The notes under the pieces were generated by a model. It made no database searches, had not been told where the DNA came from, and saw only the letters and a list, made by a program, of their open reading frames with translations. From positions 1 through 17,280 of the forward strand of contig JALOMD010000004.1 in the NCBI GenBank assembly GCA_025455595.1: DNA of 17,280 bases, read 5' to 3'. The number at the start of each line of letters is the position of its first letter. Within the stretch, counting starts at the first letter, position 1. Shown in pieces: positions 8,799 to 15,774 of the stretch. Origin of the DNA: Cytophagales bacterium (GTDB lineage: Bacteria; Bacteroidota; Bacteroidia; Cytophagales; 172606-1). The position numbers were made by a program, and so were the translations under genes.

Positions 8799-8843
8799 CA
8801 CAAACGCTCCGTGACATTGTAATATCAACTCACACAAACAGGT

Positions 8844-9905
8844 TTGAGGTTTCTATCGGCACCTCACATCACATTGGCACCTCTCATCACAAAAGAACTA
8901 CTGGACAAATACCTACGCAACAGGTGCTCTTCCGAGGAGAAAAGGAAGGTTGAGGCATACCTGAGGCAGTCGGGAGACCTACGCTTGCTGGAGGAGGCGA
9001 TGGAGGATTGCTGGAATGAAACGGCCTCCGGAGAACCGCCACCGGATATTGATGTGGCGGCATCCTTGGCAAGGTTCAAGGAAAAACTGAAGCGAGACGA
9101 GCCGAAAGGCTACATCACCACCGAACGGCAACCCGCCCGCCGCCTTCACAGCCGCAGCCTTGCATGGGTATTCGTGACCTTGCTTTTTGTTGCGGCCGGA
9201 ACCTATGCCGTAATTTGGCAAACACAGGGCAGCAAAACGGCAAACGAAACGGTTCGCCTGCGCGAAATCAAGGCGCCCGAAGGAAAACAGACCGAGGTGA
9301 GCTTACCGGACGGTTCGCGGGTACTGCTGTACAGCGGGGGCAAGGTAAGGTTTCCGGTGAGTTTCCCAAGTGAAGCCAGGCCCGTTTGGCTTGACGGGGA
9401 AGCGTTCTTTACAGTGACCAAGGATGGCACCCGCCCCTTCCGCGTGAAGACCGCGCAGTTGACCACTACTGTGCTGGGTACTTCTTTTCATGTGAAGGCG
9501 TACGCAGCAGAAGACCACGCACAGGTGACAGTCGTGTCGGGCGAGGTAAAGGTCGAGGCGGGAAAGCATTCCGGGCAGGTAGTGCTGCATCGCCAAGAGC
9601 GGGCCGTTTACCGGGAATCTGAGAGTCTGCGGAAGGACTCTGTCAGCGAAAACGAAACCGATGTGCTGCAGCACGGCGGATTGTATTTCGAGGACATGCC
9701 TTTCGGCGACATTGCACGCCAGTTGGAACGCAGGTACGCAGTGGCGATACGGTTCGAGCATAGTGCCGCCGCCGATTGTTTGTTTTCAGCAAGTTTCGGG
9801 AGATGCTCGCTGAAAGAAGTGCTTGACAGACTACGAATGACAGGAACTTTCACCTATGCCATCAAAGGACGCGAAGTTCTCATAAAAGGAACCCGATGCA
9901 AGTGA
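8844..9905 (+). CDS. FecR-family anti-sigma factor, orphan
   Basis: Frame of 353 residues. Regions: cytoplasmic anti-sigma segment about 15-90 (ITKELLDKYLRNRCSSEEKR and a helical region), one membrane helix about 106-125 (LAWVFVTLLFVAAGTYAVIW), periplasmic FecR domain about 140-240 (IKAPEGKQTEVSLPDGSRV, VWLDGEAFFTV, TTVLGTSFHVKAY, VVSGEVKV), and a DUF4974-like C-terminal domain about 278-348 (YFEDMPFGDIARQLERRYAV). In the family it holds an ECF sigma factor and releases it when an STN-domain receptor signals. No sigma factor is present in the 840 bases upstream or elsewhere in the window. The start is uncertain: the frame opens with TTG at 8844, another TTG lies at 8874, and no ATG occurs before residue 53; family proteins usually begin near residue 16. 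A tandem duplication covers this start. The protease gene follows 115 bases downstream. Confidence 0.9.
   Translation: MRFLSAPHITLAPLITKELLDKYLRNRCSSEEKRKVEAYLRQSGDLRLLEEAMEDCWNETASGEPPPDIDVAASLARFKEKLKRDEPKGYITTERQPARRLHSRSLAWVFVTLLFVAAGTYAVIWQTQGSKTANETVRLREIKAPEGKQTEVSLPDGSRVLLYSGGKVRFPVSFPSEARPVWLDGEAFFTVTKDGTRPFRVKTAQLTTTVLGTSFHVKAYAAEDHAQVTVVSGEVKVEAGKHSGQVVLHRQERAVYRESESLRKDSVSENETDVLQHGGLYFEDMPFGDIARQLERRYAVAIRFEHSAAADCLFSASFGRCSLKEVLDRLRMTGTFTYAIKGREVLIKGTRCK
8858..8893. repeat. 18-bp tandem duplication at the fecR start
   Basis: GGCACCTCACATCACATT is followed by GGCACCTCTCATCACAAA, 15 of 18 bases identical. The unit is six codons, so it keeps frame and gives APHITL then APLITK. It sits where the fecR initiation codon is expected and may explain the missing ATG. 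Confidence 0.7.
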
Positions 9906-10020
9906 ACGGCCGCCCTTGCCATGTCTGTCCGCAGTCGCAAACCGGTGCTTTCCAAGCGGCACCATCCCGGCAACCCGAGGCGGCCCTTTCCCTTTACGCA
10001 GCCAACCAAACGCCTCCCTT

Positions 10021-11223
10021 ATGCCAACCTTTGTACCCAACAGAATCCTGACATTCGGGTCGGCCGCAATACTTATCTGTCTTATCAGTACTTGCTTCGG
10101 ACCTGAACAAGTCGAACCGGATTCCGACCCGGGCATCACGCCTGTGCCTTGCTTCACCACCCCTTCCCCGAAAAACGGCCGCGTAGTTCCCGGCCAATAC
10201 ATTGTCGCTTACCGAACCGACTCCCTTACGAACGCCCGCTTTACGGCGGGACGCTTGATTTCGCTTTCCGAGCGGCTGCTGTCAGAATACGGCATTCCGC
10301 CTGCGGCCATCAAAAGTTCCTTTGCAGGTGTCCAGAAAGGGTTTGTCTGTACGCTTTCCGCACAACAGGCGAAAGATTTGGGTAATGACCCGAACGTGGC
10401 TTTCGTGGAGCCTGACCGTGTTATCTCAGCCGCCTCGTGTATCGTAGGACTTGACTCAGCCACCTTGGGTTGGGGGCCTCGGCGCATCGGCTATGCCAAT
10501 GGTATTGGAAAAACAGTGTGGATTGTCGATTCGGGTGTAGATACCGATCATCCGGATATACAGGTGGACAGGCTGCGCAGCCGTTCGTTTGTTGAGGGCC
10601 AAACCTCGGTGGAAGACCGCAACGGCCACGGAACACACGTGGCGGGTGTGATCGGCGCGAAAAACAACCGGATCGGCACACTGGGTGTGGCCTCCGGTGC
10701 CACCGTGGTGGCCCTAAGGGTGTTGGACGAGCTGGGAGACGGCAAGATTTCGGCAGTCGTGAGGGCTTTGGGTTACATCTCGCAGCATGCCCGCCGGGGA
10801 GAGGTGGTGAACATGAGCTTGGTGGGCGACACCATATCCAACATTCTTGATCGGGAGGTGAGCGGAATAGCCAACAGGGGCATCATGTTCGCCATTGCTG
10901 CTGGAAACGGTGCCCGGGATGCGGCCCTTGTTTCGCCGGCACGTGTCAATCATCCGAACGTGTTCACTGTTTCCGCAATGGACGACAAGGATGCTTGGGC
11001 CGGTTTCTCGAACTTCGGAACGGACGTGATTGACGCAGCCGCACCGGGTGTGGGCATCCTCTCAACGGGTTTGAACGGCCGGTACGCCTACTTGAGCGGC
11101 ACTTCCGTTGCGACCCCACACGTGGCAGGGCTGCTCTTGCTTGACGGACGGCATCTTGGCAGGGACGGCACCGTCAAGAACGACCCGGACGGACTCCCCG
11201 ACCCGATAGCCCGCAAGAGGTAA
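10021..11223 (+). CDS. Subtilisin-like serine protease (S8), predicted lipoprotein
   Basis: A protein of 400 residues. The ATG at 10021 is chosen because it gives a signal segment (ILTFGSAAILICLISTC, Cys25) read as a lipoprotein signal; the frame is open upstream to 9916 but that part is not signal-like. Residues about 55-138 form an I9-type inhibitor propeptide (GQYIVAYRTDS to VAFVEPDRV). The catalytic domain shows the triad Asp170 (VWIVDSGVDTDHPD), His206 (NGHGTHVAGV) and Ser362 (SGTSVATPHVAG), with oxyanion Asn296 (AAGNG). All key residues are present, so it should be active. Location would be periplasmic or outer-membrane. It ends with KNDPDGLPDPIARKR. It lies 115 bases after fecR on the same strand and may be co-transcribed. 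It converges on the relaxase gene with almost no gap. Confidence 0.93.
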   Translation: MPTFVPNRILTFGSAAILICLISTCFGPEQVEPDSDPGITPVPCFTTPSPKNGRVVPGQYIVAYRTDSLTNARFTAGRLISLSERLLSEYGIPPAAIKSSFAGVQKGFVCTLSAQQAKDLGNDPNVAFVEPDRVISAASCIVGLDSATLGWGPRRIGYANGIGKTVWIVDSGVDTDHPDIQVDRLRSRSFVEGQTSVEDRNGHGTHVAGVIGAKNNRIGTLGVASGATVVALRVLDELGDGKISAVVRALGYISQHARRGEVVNMSLVGDTISNILDREVSGIANRGIMFAIAAGNGARDAALVSPARVNHPNVFTVSAMDDKDAWAGFSNFGTDVIDAAAPGVGILSTGLNGRYAYLSGTSVATPHVAGLLLLDGRHLGRDGTVKNDPDGLPDPIARKR

Positions 11224-11229
11224 CGAGGC

Positions 11230-11321
11230 TCAAGTTTGCTCCGGAATACGTTTCTTTTTCTTCCTTCTCCGCTTTTTGAGTTCACTCGGCACATGAGTGT
11301 TGGTTTGCTCCGTCCTCGTCA
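11230..11321 (-). other. Out-of-frame C-terminal tail of the relaxase
   Basis: Just past a G5 run (11339-11343 on the plus strand) another frame reads EQTNTHVPSELKKRRRKKKR and ends at a TGA at 11232-11230. A lysine/arginine-rich end after a VPxEL motif is what I recall for Bacteroidota relaxases of this type. The in-frame relaxase end (after YWVY) does not look like that. A one-base loss in the homopolymer would explain this. It could be real decay or a sequencing or assembly error. Confidence 0.5.
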
Positions 11322-12542
11322 GTACACCCAATATACCCGGGGGTTCACGCCTTCCTTTTGCGCAGCGACACCAGCCGCCGAATCGTGTGTTTCATCCGCA
11401 TTCCGATGACCCGGACGCACGGATGGCCGGCCGCCGTCCTGTTGCGAAATTGGGAGCACAAGGATGTTTTCTGACACAGATTTTGCCTTTTGATCGCAAC
11501 GTTCCAATATCCCCTTGGCACTGTAGGGCTTGCCCAACGCGCTACCGTTGAACACGCATTTGGTCAAGTGGTCTACGTACGTGATGCCATGGATTATTCC
11601 ATTCTGGTTTTGCCGAATCAACACACGAATGCCCTGTTTTTCCAAGGCCGCTTTCAGGTCGGGCAAACCGAGGGAGTCCCGGTTGAGGAAAGCCCGGTCA
11701 ACCGCACCTTTCACCCGCTGCTTGTGCGGCTGGCGGAGGATGGCGTTGGCCGTGAAACGGGACTCGACAAACGCCAGCGTGGGCCTGCCCGAAAAATCGC
11801 TGGCCTTGATGGGTACCCCCGTCTTGTTGCCTTGCCCGTCCAACGCCTGGTAGGCCAGTCCCCGGTAGCGACGGGTCCTCGATTTCTCGCTGCCGCAATC
11901 GGCCAGGACGTTGTATTGCCCCAGCACCGCGTTCAACTCCGGCAAGGAAGCGTAGCGGTAGTTCTTCAGCACGAAACCCAGCACTTTGCCGATGGCTTCC
12001 TTGGTTCCGGTCTTGCCGTACTGCACCCGCTGTGCGCCGACAGGCTCGGGCTGGCGTTCCTCCCTTTTCCTGCTTCCTTGGGCCTTGGCCAAGCCGAAGG
12101 ATTCCTCGATTTCCTTCCGGGCTTTTTCCGAGCGGTTGCGTCCGATGCCGTGCATGTCGATCCGGCTGCCGTCGGCCCGCACCTTGACCGTCACGATGTG
12201 GATGTGGGGATGTCCCGCGTCGTGGTGTTCGTACACCAGGTAGGGTTGTCCGCCGAAGCCGATTTTTTGCATGTATGTCTCGGCAATCCGTGCCAGATCC
12301 CCGGCCGGAAGTTTCTCGGAAGGGTCGAAATTCAGCGAGATATGCACCGCGCCGTTTTTCACCTGCGGGTTGAGTGCCAATTGCTTGAGCAGGCCGTTCA
12401 GCCTCTGATTGACCGACAGTTTTTCCGCGTCCACCGGGTAGTTGCCAACCCCGATGCAGCAGGCCGCGCCTTGCCTGACCTTGTTCTCGTTGTAGTTCAC
12501 CACTCGGTGTACCGACGCGTTGGTTCTGATGACCGCCACCAT
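11319..12542 (-). CDS. MOBP-type relaxase/mobilization nuclease
   Basis: A protein of 407 residues. The start at 12542 (MVAVIRTNASVHRVVNYNEN) is preferred over an upstream in-frame ATG at 12644 because it begins at the family's N-terminus and 10 bases after the mobC stop. The catalytic tyrosine is probably Tyr17. Motif III is EHHDAGHPHIHIV (His106/107, His111, His113, His115), the metal-binding histidine cluster that cleaves and re-joins DNA at oriT. The middle region holds YLVYEHHDAGH and later KGAVDRAFLNRDSLGLPDLK, typical of Bacteroidota mobilization nucleases. It works with MobC in the relaxosome. The last about 20 residues appear to be in the wrong frame (see the tail feature), but the nuclease domain is intact. 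Gene order mobC-relaxase suggests one operon. Confidence 0.9.
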   Translation of the reverse strand: MVAVIRTNASVHRVVNYNENKVRQGAACCIGVGNYPVDAEKLSVNQRLNGLLKQLALNPQVKNGAVHISLNFDPSEKLPAGDLARIAETYMQKIGFGGQPYLVYEHHDAGHPHIHIVTVKVRADGSRIDMHGIGRNRSEKARKEIEESFGLAKAQGSRKREERQPEPVGAQRVQYGKTGTKEAIGKVLGFVLKNYRYASLPELNAVLGQYNVLADCGSEKSRTRRYRGLAYQALDGQGNKTGVPIKASDFSGRPTLAFVESRFTANAILRQPHKQRVKGAVDRAFLNRDSLGLPDLKAALEKQGIRVLIRQNQNGIIHGITYVDHLTKCVFNGSALGKPYSAKGILERCDQKAKSVSENILVLPISQQDGGRPSVRPGHRNADETHDSAAGVAAQKEGVNPRVYWVY

Positions 12543-12552
12543 ATCGTTTTCG

Positions 12553-12948
12553 TCACGGGTGGGACAGCCACTGTTGGGCCATCTTTTGGATATGGTTCTT
12601 GATCTCCTCCACCTTGCCGAGCAGCAGTTGCCTCTCCGATTCATAGGCCGCCAGCCAATCCCCGGACTCGCCGATTTGATGCAAACCGTGGAGCTTTTTG
12701 ACGGCTTGGTTGAAGTTGCCCGCCAGGCTGTTCAACTCGCTTCGGAGCCGGCTCGCCTCGGCCATCATCTCGTCCAGCGACTGGTTGCGGTACAAGGTGG
12801 TGACGGGCTTGTCGAACAGGATTTTTCGCACGTAGTCGCTCAGCTTGCGGCAGGTGCTTTTTTGCCGTTTCGCTTCCAGTCGCCGGTACTCTTCCATTGT
12901 GAGCCGCAGCCCGATGATGCGGGTGCGGCCGGGTGTTTTCTTTTCCAT
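12553..12948 (-). CDS. mobC: MobC-like relaxosome accessory protein
   Basis: A protein of 131 residues; the ATG at 12948 (MEKKTPGRTRIIGLRLTMEE) is chosen over an ATG 16 codons upstream because the family begins with this basic ribbon-helix-helix start. Residues about 8-45 form the RHH DNA-binding fold (GLRLTMEEYRRLEAKRQKS, LSDYVRKILFDKPV). The second half holds the MobC signature ELNSLAGNFNQAVKKLHGL and a helical C-terminus. The protein helps the relaxase open oriT. It ends 10 bases before the relaxase start, so the two are surely co-transcribed. The bases upstream contain the candidate oriT, as is usual. Confidence 0.88.
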   Translation of the reverse strand: MEKKTPGRTRIIGLRLTMEEYRRLEAKRQKSTCRKLSDYVRKILFDKPVTTLYRNQSLDEMMAEASRLRSELNSLAGNFNQAVKKLHGLHQIGESGDWLAAYESERQLLLGKVEEIKNHIQKMAQQWLSHP

Positions 12949-13023
12949 CGGTTCTTGGGTTTTTGTGTTTCCAAAGCTGTGCTGTCCAGTGCCCACGACT
13001 CCGGAGTGCAGGGCGGTTGCATC

Positions 13024-13072
13024 CGGTTGTTAAACAACCGTACATCTTGCCGATTGCCCGAAGGCGGCAATC
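13024..13072. other. oriT: Candidate origin of transfer (oriT) with nic-like site
   Basis: The inverted repeat CGGTTGTT-A-AACAACCG (13024-13040) is followed two bases later by CATCTTGC (13043-13050). This fits the nic consensus of IncP-type MOBP systems, YATCYTG cut before Y, which would put the nick between 13049 and 13050. In RP4 the nic site also directly follows an inverted-repeat arm. A second inverted repeat, GATTGCC and GGCAATC, spans 13052-13072. The position upstream of mobC and the relaxase and the orientation (mobilization genes would enter last) agree. This is pattern-based inference; no nicking data. Confidence 0.55.
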
Positions 13073-13714
13073 TTACGTTTGGGGCCTACGTTTCCGGGAC
13101 TTTCCACCGACACAGGAAGACTGTTTTCTGTAGAATTTCTCTGGAACATGGTGCCGTCGTCCCCCTACGCTTTCAGGTTTCTGTTTCTCTTCGAGAAGTT
13201 CTTCATGCTTGCCCAGCCACTCGTTCACGTCTTTGCGGGCGGCTTTCGTCTGTGTATTTCTCATCCGAAGACAAGGCGTGTTCGGTGCGTTTGCATCCGG
13301 TTTCGTCATTGTCCAGATACAATCGAACGGACTCGTGACACTCCATGAACGGGCGGGCTTTCCCGAACAAAGAGACCGAGTTCAGCACGACGAAATCACC
13401 CTGAAAAAAAGCTGTCTTTGGCTGACGGCAAGGAAAGAAAGGAAGTCGGCGAGCCCCTCGAAGACACGCACTTGGTCGGCTCCGTTTTAGATGGCGGTGA
13501 TGTCCTTGGGAAGCCTGCCGGGCTTGGCGTAGGGCGTGCGTATTTCATAGCCGCCCGAATCGTTTTTGAATCCGATTCCGTGGTGTTTTTTTTCTCCGGT
13601 TCGGTGGCATTGCCAGGTAGTTCCGCCAACTCCGCCGCTCTCGCAGCCTCGACGGAGGGGATGTCTGTTCTTAGGGTTCCCAGGGTTCATCATGCCACGG
13701 TTCCGACTTTGCAT
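13073..13714 (-). pseudogene. Toprim/DUF3991-type primase remnant, multiply broken
   Basis: Pieces of one toprim protein are scattered over two frames. The first reads HGIGFKNDSGGYEIRTPY and LPKDITAI, hits a TAA at 13489-13487, and continues in the same frame as QVRVFEGLADFLSFLA. A frameshift at a T7 run (about 13406-13412) leads to QGDFVVLNSVSLFGKARPF and the metal-binding-like RLYLDNDETGCKRTEHALS. A second shift near 13238 leads to ARKDVNEWLGKHEELLEEKQ. Intact homologues of Bacteroides elements have a CHC2-type zinc finger ahead of these; here it is missing. The protein would have primed element replication after transfer; it is surely non-functional. Edges are approximate. Confidence 0.8.
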
Positions 13715-13945
13715 TACGAAGGTAAGAACCCGGTTTGGCTTCCGCCCATCCCCGCCATATTTCGACGAGGATGGTTTGGCCGGGCCTGCCTAATTTTACG
13801 GCATGACGCCGGGCCTTGAAAACGTGTTGCGATGACGACCGCAAGGGAAACGAGGGGCTTGGTTCGCATCAGGGTTGCATTGCCCGTTCGGGCAGAAGCA
13901 AGCCCGCAAAAGGAGACCGCATGGACAGAACAAAAAACCGAAGAC
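13715..13945. other. Non-coding stretch between primase remnant and HTH gene
   Basis: The missing N-terminus of the primase should have been here, but no recognisable zinc-finger sequence remains. The plus strand presumably carries the promoter of the helix-turn-helix gene; I see no clear promoter motif. Confidence 0.4.
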
Positions 13946-14218
13946 ATGGCTGCCGAAACCGTCACCAAGGAAGACCTTTCCCGATTCAAGGCCGAACCGC
14001 TGGCCGAGCTGTGCCAACTGGTTGCCGCCCACGCGCAGCCGCCACGCAAGTGGCTGCGTTCGCCGGAAGTGCGCAAGCTGCCCGACATCTCGCACGGCAC
14101 CCTGCAAAACATGCGGGTGAACGGCTCTTTGCCCTACTCGAAGATCGACGGCATCTTCTACTATCCGCAGGACGAGATACTCAAGCTGCTGGAGGACAAC
14201 CGCCGACGGACAGCCTGA
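13946..14218 (+). CDS. Small helix-turn-helix (excisionase-like) protein
   Basis: A protein of 90 residues starting MAAETVTKEDLSRFKAEPLA. The frame is open upstream to 13832, but that part looks like non-coding sequence, and family members begin near the chosen ATG. The core KWLRSPEVRKLPDISHGTLQ then NMRVNGSLPYSKIDGIFYYP matches the MerR/excisionase-like winged helix-turn-helix proteins carried by Bacteroidota integrative elements. Such proteins bind element DNA and steer excision or transcription. It is opposite in strand to all other element genes and converges on the integrase with a 39-base gap. It appears intact. Confidence 0.85.
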   Translation: MAAETVTKEDLSRFKAEPLAELCQLVAAHAQPPRKWLRSPEVRKLPDISHGTLQNMRVNGSLPYSKIDGIFYYPQDEILKLLEDNRRRTA

Positions 14219-14257
14219 CCCGTTCTGTGCCGGAAGCGTCATCCGAGAAACCGGGAA

Positions 14258-15508
14258 TCACTCGGCCTTGCGGATCGTGTCGGTGGTTCGGCCAGCGGCC
14301 AGTTTGTTCTCCAGCCTCTCCATGTCCATGCTTACTTTGGTCTGGACCACCTTGGCGTAAATCTGGGTGGTCTTCAGGTTCTTGTGTCCGAGCATCGAAC
14401 TCACTGTCTCGATGGGCACGCCGTTGGTCAGGGTAACGGTGGTGGCAAACGTGTGGCGGGCCAGATGCGTGGTCAGTTTCTTGTCTATTCCACACAAGTC
14501 GGCAATCTCCTTCAGGTAGGCGTTCATCTTCTGGTTGGTCGGCACAGGGAACACCAAGCCCTTGCTTGCCGTCTGCGGATGGTTCTTGTATTTCTCGACC
14601 AAGGCCGAAGCCGGTGACAGCAGCGGGATGTTGGAGGCGGTCTTGGTCTTGGTGCGTTCGGTGAATATCCATTGCTTGCCGTCGATGCCCCGGTTGAGTT
14701 GGCTGGCTTGAAGCTTTGCCACGTCCGCATAGGCCAGGCCCGTGTAGCAGCAGAACACGAACACATCCCGCACCTGCCCCAGGCGGTTCGTGCCGAAATC
14801 CTTTGCTTGTAGCCGCTCCAGTTCCTCCACGGTCAACGCCTCCCGCTTCACCTCCTTCAGCGTCACCTTGAACCTGGCGAACGGGTCGTTGTCCGCCCAT
14901 CCGTTGGAGAGGGCCATGTACACGATTTTCCGCAAATTGCCGATGTATTTCATGGTTGTGTTGTGGTTGCATTTGCGGACGGTCTTGAGCCAGAACTCAA
15001 GGTTGGTGACGAACTCGTGGTTGAGGTCGGCCAACGCCATGTCCGCGACACCGTATTGGTGTTTCATGAATTCGCCCAGCAGGCCGAGCGTGGTGGTGTA
15101 GCGGACGAGAGTGCCTTGGGCGAAATCGCCTCCCACCTGCGCCTTCATTTTCTCGTTGTGGTAGCCGAACACTTCCAGCAGCGTTTTCTGACGCGAGGAT
15201 TTGCCCAAGTGGATGTTCTTGATTTTTTCCGCCGTGACGGCTTCGTTCTTTTCCTCAAGCTTGTTGAACACCTTCTGGATTTTGTTCCGCAGGTTGTCCA
15301 GGTACGTGTTCACGGTGCGGGCGGTCTCGGTGTTCCCCTTGACCCTGCCTTTCTCACTGCTCCACTGGCCGGGGGCCACGTACTGCCTGGTGGAAATCTC
15401 GACCGATTTGCCGTTGACGATGATCCTGAAGAAAACGGGTATCTCCCCGGCGGCATTGGCACGGTTGCGGCGGACGATGGGCTGGATGGTGAACGTATTG
15501 TGTCCCAT
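14258..15508 (-). CDS. Tyrosine site-specific integrase
   Basis: A protein of 416 residues, complete. An arm-binding N-terminus (about 1-100) with IVRRNRANAAGEIPVFFRII is followed by a SAM-like core-binding domain (about 105-215) and the catalytic domain (about 225-400). Catalytic residues visible: Lys287 or Lys289 in FTERTKTKTASNIPL, His348 and Arg351 in HLARHTF, His375 in LGHKNLKTTQ, and nucleophile Tyr384 in TTQIYAKV. The position normally held by the first catalytic arginine is Ala259 (CCYTGLAYADV). This substitution is common in Bacteroides conjugative-element integrases and does not imply inactivity. The gene starts 267 bases from the tmRNA 3' end with direct and inverted repeats in between, so this is probably the enzyme that inserted the element there. 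Confidence 0.93.
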   Translation of the reverse strand: MGHNTFTIQPIVRRNRANAAGEIPVFFRIIVNGKSVEISTRQYVAPGQWSSEKGRVKGNTETARTVNTYLDNLRNKIQKVFNKLEEKNEAVTAEKIKNIHLGKSSRQKTLLEVFGYHNEKMKAQVGGDFAQGTLVRYTTTLGLLGEFMKHQYGVADMALADLNHEFVTNLEFWLKTVRKCNHNTTMKYIGNLRKIVYMALSNGWADNDPFARFKVTLKEVKREALTVEELERLQAKDFGTNRLGQVRDVFVFCCYTGLAYADVAKLQASQLNRGIDGKQWIFTERTKTKTASNIPLLSPASALVEKYKNHPQTASKGLVFPVPTNQKMNAYLKEIADLCGIDKKLTTHLARHTFATTVTLTNGVPIETVSSMLGHKNLKTTQIYAKVVQTKVSMDMERLENKLAAGRTTDTIRKAE

Positions 15509-15522
15509 GGCTGGTCTTGGTC

Positions 15523-15677
15523 TTTGGTGAACAAATCTTTTTGTGCATAAAGGTACGTAAATTACCGGAGCAGGGCAAAAAATAAATTTGATATAATATA
15601 CTGATTTTCAGAATCTTACAAAGATTTTGGTGAACAGTTCGGGAGGACGGGTTTTGTTCACCAAAATGTTCACCAAA
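15523..15677. repeat. Four copies of TTTGGTGAAC upstream of the integrase
   Basis: Plus-orientation copies lie at 15523-15532 and 15626-15635; inverted copies (GTTCACCAAA) at 15656-15665 and 15668-15677, the last two repeating at 12 bases. A partial copy (GGTGAAC) occurs inside the integrase start. This arrangement suits integrase arm-type sites or an operator for autoregulation. The first copy lies in the leader between the putative promoter and the start codon. Confidence 0.7.
15548..15579 (-). promoter_or_regulatory. Candidate integrase promoter
   Basis: On the minus strand TTTG (15579-15576) is followed after 20 bases by TACCTTTA (15555-15548), 7 of 8 matches to the Bacteroidota minus-7 consensus TANNTTTG. 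Transcription would start near 15542, about 34 bases before the integrase start codon. Confidence 0.5.
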
Positions 15678-15710
15678 AGGGCGGGAAACCGTGGAATCTA
15701 TGGAAGCCGA

Positions 15711-15753
15711 AAAAATAAAAAACCCTTAAATCAGTGAGATTTAAGGGTTTTTT
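15711..15753 (-). terminator. Bidirectional terminator after tmRNA
   Basis: Perfect 12-bp arms AACCCTTAAATC (15721-15732) and GATTTAAGGGTT (15738-15749) with loop AGTGA. It is flanked by an A-rich run on one side and six T's on the other. Read on the minus strand it ends tmRNA transcription about 25 bases past the mature 3' end. Confidence 0.85.
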
Positions 15754-15774
15754 GAAGAACTGACTCTAAAAAAG

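Larger units (their letters stand above)
8004..8843. other. 840-base gene-free stretch with repeats
   Basis: No credible gene is seen on either strand. It contains three short copies of the dispersed CGTTTTGGGC repeat, a perfect 7-bp hairpin at 8599-8616 (GTATTCG, TGCC, CGAATAC), and a 118-bp MITE-like element. The ECF sigma-factor gene that normally precedes fecR is absent; I saw no decayed trace of it. Confidence 0.6.
11230..15700. mobile_element. Degenerate integrative mobilizable element next to ssrA
   Basis: The segment carries integrase, a small helix-turn-helix protein, a toprim-type primase remnant, a candidate oriT, MobC and a MOBP relaxase, in the order known for Bacteroidota mobilizable elements. 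No conjugation (tra) genes are present, so transfer would need a helper. The right end lies in the 230 bases between the integrase and the tmRNA 3' end, where int-site-like repeats occur. The left end is unclear: the relaxase tail stops 6 bases from the protease gene, and I found no second copy of the tmRNA 3' sequence in the window. The primase is dead and the relaxase tail is frameshifted, so the element is probably no longer autonomous. Boundaries given are approximate. Confidence 0.7.

Noticed and set aside
11490..12602. 370-codon plus-strand open frame
   Set aside because: Antisense to the relaxase; the relaxase histidine cluster is on the other strand.
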